Assembly: GCF_004919685.1 (NCBI RefSeq)
Contig: NZ_SMYZ01000042.1
Coordinates: 1-64,000, forward strand
Direction: 5' to 3'
DNA: 64,000 nucleotides
Source of the DNA: Mesorhizobium norvegicum
GTDB lineage: Bacteria > Pseudomonadota > Alphaproteobacteria > Rhizobiales > Rhizobiaceae
Position numbers and translations under genes: made by a program. Shown piece by piece: positions 58,974-64,000 of this stretch (the stretch's first letter is position 1; every line of letters starts with the position of its first letter). The notes below the pieces were generated by a model. That model did no database searches, had not been told where the DNA came from, and worked only from the letters and a program-made list of their open reading frames with translations.

Positions 58974-59590
58974 CGACCCAGCGGGAACCCTTGCTGACCC
59001 CCGTCGCTGTCAGGGATTTGCGGCCGACGCAGATCACCGTCGGCATGCGGGAAGTCGCCTTGAAGCGCCAGATGATCCGCTCGCAGAGCGCCAGGAAGAC
59101 GGGCACGTTTCTCGGCACCCACATGGTTCCGGTCGTGCTGGGGCCGAAGAAGCGCAACTATGTCACCGATCACCACCATCTCGCCCGCGCCCTGCTCGAG
59201 GAAGGCATCAGGGATGTTCTGGTGACGGTGATCAGCGACCTGTCGGGGCTCGACAAGGAGGCATTTTTCGTCGTGCTCGATAACAGAGGCTGGATGCACC
59301 CGTTCGACGAGAACGGCAAGCGCCGGGACTACGACGCCATTCCCAAAACCATGGCCGAGCTCGTCGACGATCCCTACAGGAGCCTGGCCGGCGAACTGCG
59401 CCGGCAGGGCGGCTTTGCCAAGGACACCACGCCGTTCAGCGAATTCCTGTGGGCGGACTTTTTTCGCCGGCGCATCGACAGCAATGCGGTGGCGAAAAAT
59501 TTCGACAAGGCGATGAAGGAAGCCGTCAGCCTTTCCAAGAGCAAGGACGCGGACTATCTGCCCGGCTGGTGCGGGCCAACATCGGACTAA
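58970..59590 (+). CDS. ParB-like nuclease-family protein (ParBc_2/PF08857)
   Basis: 206-residue protein with the ParBc_2 pattern: LTPVAVRDLRPTQITVGMREV, LGPKKRNYVTDHHHLARALLE (split) with the DHHH cluster, and FLWADFFRRRIDSN. PF08857 members are named putative ParB-like nucleases but lack the ParB partner context. The ATG overlaps the SulP stop codon, so the two are coupled. There is no parA nearby and this is not a partition locus. Confidence 0.78.
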   Translation: MTTQREPLLTPVAVRDLRPTQITVGMREVALKRQMIRSQSARKTGTFLGTHMVPVVLGPKKRNYVTDHHHLARALLEEGIRDVLVTVISDLSGLDKEAFFVVLDNRGWMHPFDENGKRRDYDAIPKTMAELVDDPYRSLAGELRRQGGFAKDTTPFSEFLWADFFRRRIDSNAVAKNFDKAMKEAVSLSKSKDADYLPGWCGPTSD

Positions 59591-59600
59591 GCGGCAAGCC

Positions 59601-60431
59601 TTAGCGGGCCGCTGCGCGGCGGGTGCGATACTGGCCCGGCGTCTCGCCCATGATCCGCCGAAAACGACGATTGAAGGTCGACAGATCGTTGAAGCCGGCC
59701 TCGAAGGCGATCGCCGAGACCGCATCGTCAGACATGCATAGCCGCATCGCGGCCCTGTGCAGCCGCGTCTTGAGCAGGAACTGATAGGGCGTCATGCCCG
59801 CGACCTGCCGGAAGATGCGCAGGAAGTGATAGGGGCTGGTCGCCGTTTCGCCGGCAAGCTCGGTGAGCGAGACCGGCCCGTCGGCGTCCAGTTCGATCCG
59901 CCGCACGGCCTCGGCAACCCGTTTCTGATCGCGGCGGCTTGGTGCGCGCCTGACATGCGTAGCGCCAGAGGCTGTAGCCACGGCAGCACCGGCCATGCGC
60001 AGGGAAAGTTCCTCGAAGGCGCCGTTGTCGGCCATCTCGCGCGCGGTTTCCGCCTCGGCCAGCAGTAGCGCCAGGACCGGCAAAGGCGGCAGGCGCGCCG
60101 CCTCGAAGGCGAGCTTCCTGGCGCCCGGCACGCCAGCCACGATCCGTTCCATGTAAGACGGCCCGAAATGGAACGAGAGGCAACGGTCGCCGCTGCCATG
60201 CTCGTGCCCGCATTCGTAACATGTGCCGGGATTGCCGAGCAGGAGCGCACCGGGCGCCAGCATCGCCGTGCCTTGTTGGGAGCGGTAGCGGAACGTGCCG
60301 CTGGTGACCGCAGCGACGCAGAAATCCTGATGTATTTCCTCGAACGGCCGGTCGCCGGCGCCGGCCGTGCAGATCACGTCCGTCACGTGCCAGCCGGGTC
60401 CGGATGCGAGCGTGTGCGTGGTCGCTGTCAT
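59601..60431 (-). CDS. AraC family transcriptional regulator
   Basis: 276 residues: an N-terminal cupin-like sensing domain (MLAPGALLLGNPGTCYECGHEHGSGDRCLSFHFGPSY, split) and a C-terminal double helix-turn-helix (VSLTELAGETATSPYHFLRIFRQVAGMTPYQFLLKTRLH, split; AFEAGFNDLSTFNRRFRRIMGETPGQYR, split). Divergent from the lipocalin-like gene, which it may control; the 85-bp gap is too short to say more. Confidence 0.9.
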   Translation of the reverse strand: MTATTHTLASGPGWHVTDVICTAGAGDRPFEEIHQDFCVAAVTSGTFRYRSQQGTAMLAPGALLLGNPGTCYECGHEHGSGDRCLSFHFGPSYMERIVAGVPGARKLAFEAARLPPLPVLALLLAEAETAREMADNGAFEELSLRMAGAAVATASGATHVRRAPSRRDQKRVAEAVRRIELDADGPVSLTELAGETATSPYHFLRIFRQVAGMTPYQFLLKTRLHRAAMRLCMSDDAVSAIAFEAGFNDLSTFNRRFRRIMGETPGQYRTRRAAAR

Positions 60432-60516
60432 GGGCGGAATATAGCAATTTTTCCCAAGCCCTGAACCCCGTCACCGCCTACTCCTCTCGGTCTCCTGACA
60501 AGAAGAGACCGGAACC

Positions 60517-61047
60517 ATGTTCGACCCCTTTGCCGAAGCCCTGCACAGCCCCGGACCAGCGGAAGGGCTTGCTGAAAAGCTGAAGCTTTACGGCCGCTTC
60601 GTCGGCGCCTGGACGTTCGACGCCTCGCGCCATCTCGAGGAGGGCACGGTGCTGACTGGGCGTGGCGAGGTGCATTTCGGCTGGGTGCTCGAAGGCCGGG
60701 CGATCCAGGATGTGTGGATCCTGCCCGCGCGGGACACTGGCTCCCAGCCTTCCCTAGGCAAATGGACGTTCTATGGCACGACCCTGCGCGTCTATGATCC
60801 CGCCGCGGATGCCTGGCACATCTTCTGGAGCGATCCGCGCAACCAGTATTTCAGCCGCCAGCTCGGCCGCGCCGAGGGTGACACGATCGTGCAAGTGGGC
60901 GCCGACGGCACCGGCACATCGGTACGCTGGAGTTTTTCGCGGATCACCGAAGGCAGCTTCCGCTGGCTTGGCGAGCGCTCGCACGACAATGGCGCGACAT
61001 GGCGGCTGGAGGTCGAGTTCCTGGCGCGCCGCGCAACCACAAGTTGA
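60517..61047 (+). CDS. Lipocalin-like conserved protein (DUF1579-like)
   Basis: 176 residues rich in beta-strand: LKLYGRFVGAWTFDAS, GRGEVHFGWVLEGRAIQDVW, TTLRVYDPAADAWHIFWSDP, and a C-terminal FRWLGERSHDNGATWRLEVEFLARR. The length and pattern resemble lipocalin-like/DUF1579 proteins. Cytosolic. Adjacent to a divergent AraC regulator and to the VOC gene by 32 bp. Confidence 0.65.
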   Translation: MFDPFAEALHSPGPAEGLAEKLKLYGRFVGAWTFDASRHLEEGTVLTGRGEVHFGWVLEGRAIQDVWILPARDTGSQPSLGKWTFYGTTLRVYDPAADAWHIFWSDPRNQYFSRQLGRAEGDTIVQVGADGTGTSVRWSFSRITEGSFRWLGERSHDNGATWRLEVEFLARRATTS

Positions 61048-61079
61048 CACCACAAGACATTGTAACAATGGAGAAAATC

Positions 61080-61457
61080 ATGTTCGATCATATCTCGATC
61101 GGCGTCCGCGACGCCGCCGCTTCCAAGCGCTTCTATGATGCCGCCCTGAAACCGCTCGGCTACAGCTGTCTGAGCCAGTCACCGGGCTCGCTTGGTTATG
61201 GCGCTCAAAACGTCGTGTTGTGGGTGAACGAGGCGGCTCGGCCTGTGCCGTCAGACGACAAATCCGGTCTGCATTTCTGCTTCGCCGCACCAACGCGGAC
61301 CAGCGTCGACACTTTCCATGCCGGCGCTCTGCGCGAAGGCGGCAGTGACAATGGCGCGCCGGGCCTGCGCGCCGACTACGGCGACAACTACTATGCCGCC
61401 TTTGTCGTCGACCCGGACGGCTATCGCATCGAGGCCTATTGCGGCGCTGCCGGCTAA
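61080..61457 (+). CDS. VOC family protein (glyoxalase-like)
   Basis: 125-residue VOC-fold protein: FDHISIGVRDAAASKRFYDAALKPLGYSC (split) gives the first metal-ligand His, LHFCFAAPTRTSVDTFHAGAL the second His region, and YYAAFVVDPDGYRIEAYC the Glu/Cys end. Start chosen at ATG 61080, behind GGAGAA; an in-frame ATG at 61068 is less likely. It lacks features that would tell a dioxygenase from a glyoxalase or bleomycin-binding protein. Confidence 0.87.
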   Translation: MFDHISIGVRDAAASKRFYDAALKPLGYSCLSQSPGSLGYGAQNVVLWVNEAARPVPSDDKSGLHFCFAAPTRTSVDTFHAGALREGGSDNGAPGLRADYGDNYYAAFVVDPDGYRIEAYCGAAG

Positions 61458-61548
61458 ACCCGGTTTCGCTGTCCTGACAGTTCCCACCGACCGGGCTTTG
61501 CTCTACCAATATGCTGGTGCGGGCACGGCCCGGCGGGAGGGGTCAGAG

Positions 61549-62178
61549 ATGCCGAGCTTCGACAGCCTGTTCAACGCCTTCGTCACCATTCTCGTGACCA
61601 TCGATCCGCCTGGCCTGGCGCCGCTGTTCCTCGCCGTGACACGCGGCATGAACCGCGAGGAGCGCCAGCAGGTTTCCGTTCGTGCCTCGATCATCGGTTT
61701 CCTGGTGATGGCGCTGTTTGCGGTTGCCGGCGCCTCGATCCTGTCGGTGTTCGGCATCACGCTGCCGGCTTTCCGCGTCGCTGGTGGCTTCCTGCTGTTC
61801 TTCATCGCCTTCGAAATGGTGTTCGAGCGCCGGCAGGACCGCAAGGAGAAGATCGGCGATGTCGCCATCACCAAGGACATGATCCACAACATCGCCGCCT
61901 TTCCGCTGGCGATCCCGCTGATCGCCGGACCCGGCGCCATTTCGGCGACGGTGCTGCTCTCCGGCTCGTTCCAGGGCTTTGCCGCGCAGGCGGCTTTGGT
62001 CGGCATCATCTTCGTCTGCCTCGCCATCACCTATCTGGTGTTCGTGCTGTCGGAACGCATCGACCGCATCCTCGGCCAGACCGGCCGCTCGATCCTGACC
62101 CGGCTGCTCGGCGTCATCCTGGCCGCACTGGCCGTGCAGTTCGTCGCCGACGGCATCAAGGCGCTGATGGCGGGCTGA
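61549..62178 (+). CDS. MarC family membrane protein
   Basis: 209-residue membrane protein with six hydrophobic segments, the length of the MarC/UPF0056 family. Family motifs are LVTIDPPGLAPLFLAVT and IAAFPLAIPLIAGPGAISATVLL (split), with ILTRLLGVILAALAVQFVADGI (split) near the end. Once linked to multiple antibiotic resistance in E. coli, since withdrawn. RBS GGGAGG before ATG 61549. Confidence 0.9.
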   Translation: MPSFDSLFNAFVTILVTIDPPGLAPLFLAVTRGMNREERQQVSVRASIIGFLVMALFAVAGASILSVFGITLPAFRVAGGFLLFFIAFEMVFERRQDRKEKIGDVAITKDMIHNIAAFPLAIPLIAGPGAISATVLLSGSFQGFAAQAALVGIIFVCLAITYLVFVLSERIDRILGQTGRSILTRLLGVILAALAVQFVADGIKALMAG

Positions 62179-62196
62179 ACGATCGGCACATCCTAT

Positions 62197-62931
62197 CTAC
62201 TGCCGCAGCCTCAGCCGAGGTCGGCCATCATCGATGCTGACATCGCCGCCTTGCAAGGCATACCAGTGGCCACGCAAAGCCGGTGCCGCCGCTTCCGTCC
62301 AAGCTAGGTGGCCGTTTTCGCTGGTGACATAGCCTGCTCTCTCCAACAACGTCGCCAATCGGGGAACTGACGATTCAAAAACGGCCGGCAGTTCCGCGCG
62401 CGCTCCTGTATATCCGTCCGGCAACATCGAGCCGACCACCTGTTTAAGTTGTTTTTCCGAGCCCCATTCGCTGCTATCGTTCAATACTTTTGTGAACTCG
62501 ACCAAGAGATACATCGACTGCTCGACTACATCGAGATACGTACTCAAGACATAATCTAGAGACGGGAAAATACGGGACGCTTCCTTTGCTGCCACAGCAG
62601 CTATGGCGTCGACATCGTGCTGAAGTTGATAGTAAGGCCTCATGCTGCCGGGAGGATGATCTCGAACTATGGTCCAATGTGCACCAGTCTGCTTGACGGG
62701 CTCGGCTATCTCGAGTGCCCAGAGGACGAAAGAAGCCCTTTCAAAGGCTGACGTGAAGTTGTGACAAAAGACACTTCCCTTTCGGCCGACTTCAGCTTTA
62801 TCTGTTTGTTTCCTATCAACAAATTTTCCTTCAGAAGTCAGTTGGATTGGTTCGTTCTGCGCGGCAATTCGCGCTATTTCAGCGACAAGGAGGCCATAGA
62901 GTGACGCCTTGGGCGAAGCTGTTATGGACAT
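62197..62931 (-). CDS. Hypothetical protein, orphan, lower GC
   Basis: 244 residues, not recognised. It is mainly helical: LYGLLVAEIARIAAQNEPIQL, a middle FTSAFERASFVLWALEIAEPV and SRIFPSLDYVLSTYLDVVEQSMYLLVEF (split), with a C-terminal VPRLATLLERAGYVTSENG. The central part is visibly richer in A+T than neighbouring genes, suggesting acquisition. The ATG at 62931 is preferred over a GTG at 62946, with GAGGGTCGGG before it. Immediately downstream of the OsmC gene. Confidence 0.6.
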   Translation of the reverse strand: MSITASPKASLYGLLVAEIARIAAQNEPIQLTSEGKFVDRKQTDKAEVGRKGSVFCHNFTSAFERASFVLWALEIAEPVKQTGAHWTIVRDHPPGSMRPYYQLQHDVDAIAAVAAKEASRIFPSLDYVLSTYLDVVEQSMYLLVEFTKVLNDSSEWGSEKQLKQVVGSMLPDGYTGARAELPAVFESSVPRLATLLERAGYVTSENGHLAWTEAAAPALRGHWYALQGGDVSIDDGRPRLRLRQ

Positions 62932-62946
62932 CGGCCCGACCCTCAC

Positions 62947-63369
62947 TCAAGCAGCAGTATCGACCACTTCGAAATCATGCGTGATCGTCGCGGTCTTGGC
63001 CAGCATCGCGGAGGCCGAGCAGTATTTTTCGATCGAAAGGTCAATCGCCCGTTTGACCTTGTCGCTGGAGAGCGACCGGCCCTTGACGACGAAATGCATG
63101 TGAATGCGGGTAAAAACCCTGGGCTCGGTTTCGGCCCGGTCGGCGTCGAGTTCGACGACGCAGTCCTCGACCGCCTCGCGGCCCTTTTCGAGAATATGCA
63201 CGACATCATAGGCCGAGCAGCCGCCTGTACCGATCAGCACCAGTTCCATCGGGCTCGGCCCCGGCGTCTTGCCGTCCGGTCCGAGCGCGGTTCCCAGAAC
63301 GACCTTGTGGCCGCTACCGGACTCGCCGACGAAGGTGCGTTCCTCGACCCATTTTACGCGTGCTTTCAT
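62947..63369 (-). CDS. OsmC/Ohr family protein
   Basis: 140-residue OsmC-type peroxidase fold. Reactive cysteines are at GTGGCSAYDVVHIL and IEKYCSASAML, the spacing seen in OsmC-like proteins (YhfA group) that reduce organic peroxides. The start ATG 63369 is chosen by family length. No OhrR is next to it. Confidence 0.88.
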   Translation of the reverse strand: MKARVKWVEERTFVGESGSGHKVVLGTALGPDGKTPGPSPMELVLIGTGGCSAYDVVHILEKGREAVEDCVVELDADRAETEPRVFTRIHMHFVVKGRSLSSDKVKRAIDLSIEKYCSASAMLAKTATITHDFEVVDTAA

Positions 63370-63430
63370 CGAACTCGTCCTTCGCCATATTTCGTTGATC
63401 GCCAAGTCAGCGTTCAATTCGACAATGCAA

Positions 63431-63463
63431 AACCCCGAAAGTCCATGAGGGACTCTCGGGGCG
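63431..63463 (-). terminator. Rho-independent terminator of ssb
   Basis: A stem of CCCCGA-xx-GTCC paired with GGAC-xx-TCGGGG and a short loop, followed on the minus strand by TTTTG, 42 bp after the ssb stop codon. Typical intrinsic terminator. Confidence 0.75.
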
Positions 63464-63504
63464 CAATGTTTGACTTAAGCCAAAAATAGCATCTGCCGTT
63501 GCGA

Positions 63505-64000
63505 TCAGAACGGGATTTCGTCGTCCAGCTCGCGTGAAGAACCGCCGCCGCCCTTGGGAGCGCCGCCGCCACGATTGAAGCTTTCGCTCGGGCTGGACTG
63601 GCCGAAATCGGAACCACGGCTGCTGCTGCCACCGGCATAGCCGCCGACCTGGCCGCCCTCACCCTGTCCGCGCGCGTCGAGCATCTGCAGCTCGCCACGG
63701 AACTTCTGCAGCACGACCTCGGTCGTGTACTTGTCGGCGCCGGTCTGGTCTTGCCATTTGCGCGTCTGCAGCTGGCCCTCGACATAGACCTTCATGCCCT
63801 TCTTCAGATACTGCTCCGCCACCTTGGCGATGCCCTCATTGAAGATGACGACATTGTGCCACTCGGTTTTTTCCTTGCGCTCGCCGGAATTCTTGTCGCG
63901 CCAGCTTTCCGACGTGGCAATGCGGATGTTGACGACCGGCTCGCCCGAGTTCAACCGGCGGATTTCAGGGTCCGCACCGAGGTTGCCGACCAGAATGACT
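63505..64000 (-). CDS. ssb: Single-stranded DNA-binding protein SSB (5' end beyond the window)
   Basis: The 3' part of ssb. At the window edge the frame reads VILVGNLGADPEIRRLNSGEPVVN, the start region of the OB-fold, so about seven or eight N-terminal residues are missing. Continues with EWHNVVIFNEGIAKVAEQYLKKG, a Gly/Ser-rich flexible linker (GGYAGGSSSRG) and the conserved acidic tip DDEIPF that binds partner proteins. Confidence 0.95.
   Translation of the reverse strand, partial: VILVGNLGADPEIRRLNSGEPVVNIRIATSESWRDKNSGERKEKTEWHNVVIFNEGIAKVAEQYLKKGMKVYVEGQLQTRKWQDQTGADKYTTEVVLQKFRGELQMLDARGQGEGGQVGGYAGGSSSRGSDFGQSSPSESFNRGGGAPKGGGGSSRELDDEIPF

Noticed and set aside
58970..59590. Chromosome partition locus from the ParB-like gene
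   Set aside because: No parA, no parS-like repeats and the PF08857 pattern differs from true ParB.

Overview
The window reads as a gene-dense, high-GC chromosomal segment of a Rhizobiales alphaproteobacterium, most likely Mesorhizobium or a close Phyllobacteriaceae relative. This is inferred from the gene families: EipB, BA14K, ClpS next to ClpA, the rhizobial glycerol ABC transporter glpSTPQUV, an Anbu gene cluster, a phasin, DUF1489/DUF599/DUF2160 proteins and RIME-like intergenic palindromes. Almost everything is core or near-core chromosome. I see no rRNA, CRISPR array, prophage or transposase. One tRNA (Lys, UUU) is present.

Layout. 1-8 kb: LysE/RhtB exporter with DUF4031, a PlsC-like acyltransferase, EipB, RidA with a GDPD phosphodiesterase, a GNAT protein, a HIT protein, a PAP2 phosphatase and a CPT-like kinase. 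8-15 kb: clpS-clpA, a phasin with a very readable promoter/operator, a D,D-carboxypeptidase with a SPOR domain, a J-domain/VWA pair and DUF1489. 15-25 kb: L-serine deaminase, DUF599, an ElyC/YdcF protein, gatC-GNAT-gatA-membrane protein, a radical SAM protein coupled to a secreted protein, UPF0173, ruvX and two small membrane proteins. 25-31 kb: aidB, pyrB with a degenerate pyrC, plsY, dprA and tRNA-Lys. 31-42 kb: BA14K, then the complete glycerol regulon on the minus strand (glpR, glpD, glpS, glpT, glpP, glpQ, glpU, glpV, glpK). 42-48 kb: an aromatic amino-acid decarboxylase and an Anbu cluster (ATP-grasp, alpha-E, transglutaminase, Anbu peptidase) interrupted by a 454-bp inverted-repeat element carrying a four-helix-bundle gene and by a RIME-like palindrome. 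48-57 kb: coaD-ppi-ppiB-DMT-queA-orf-tgt, a 50-residue small protein and gyrA. 57-64 kb: SulP transporter with a ParB-like protein, AraC regulator, lipocalin-like and VOC proteins, MarC, an orphan lower-GC gene, OsmC and the 3' part of ssb.

How the genes work together. The glp block is a self-contained system: GlpV binds glycerol, GlpP/Q form the channel, GlpS/T drive import, GlpK phosphorylates, GlpD oxidises and GlpR represses. Its two ATPases carry complementary defects that predict one consensus and one degenerate ATP site. The Anbu cluster joins a proteasome-like peptidase to ATP-grasp, alpha-E and transglutaminase proteins, and its physiological product is unknown. The most unusual structures seen are the four-helix-bundle element inside that cluster, a 21-codon duplicate of the glpQ tail translationally bridged between glpQ and glpU, two phasin operators overlapping the promoter core, and a RIME-like repeat that supplies the gyrA stop codon.
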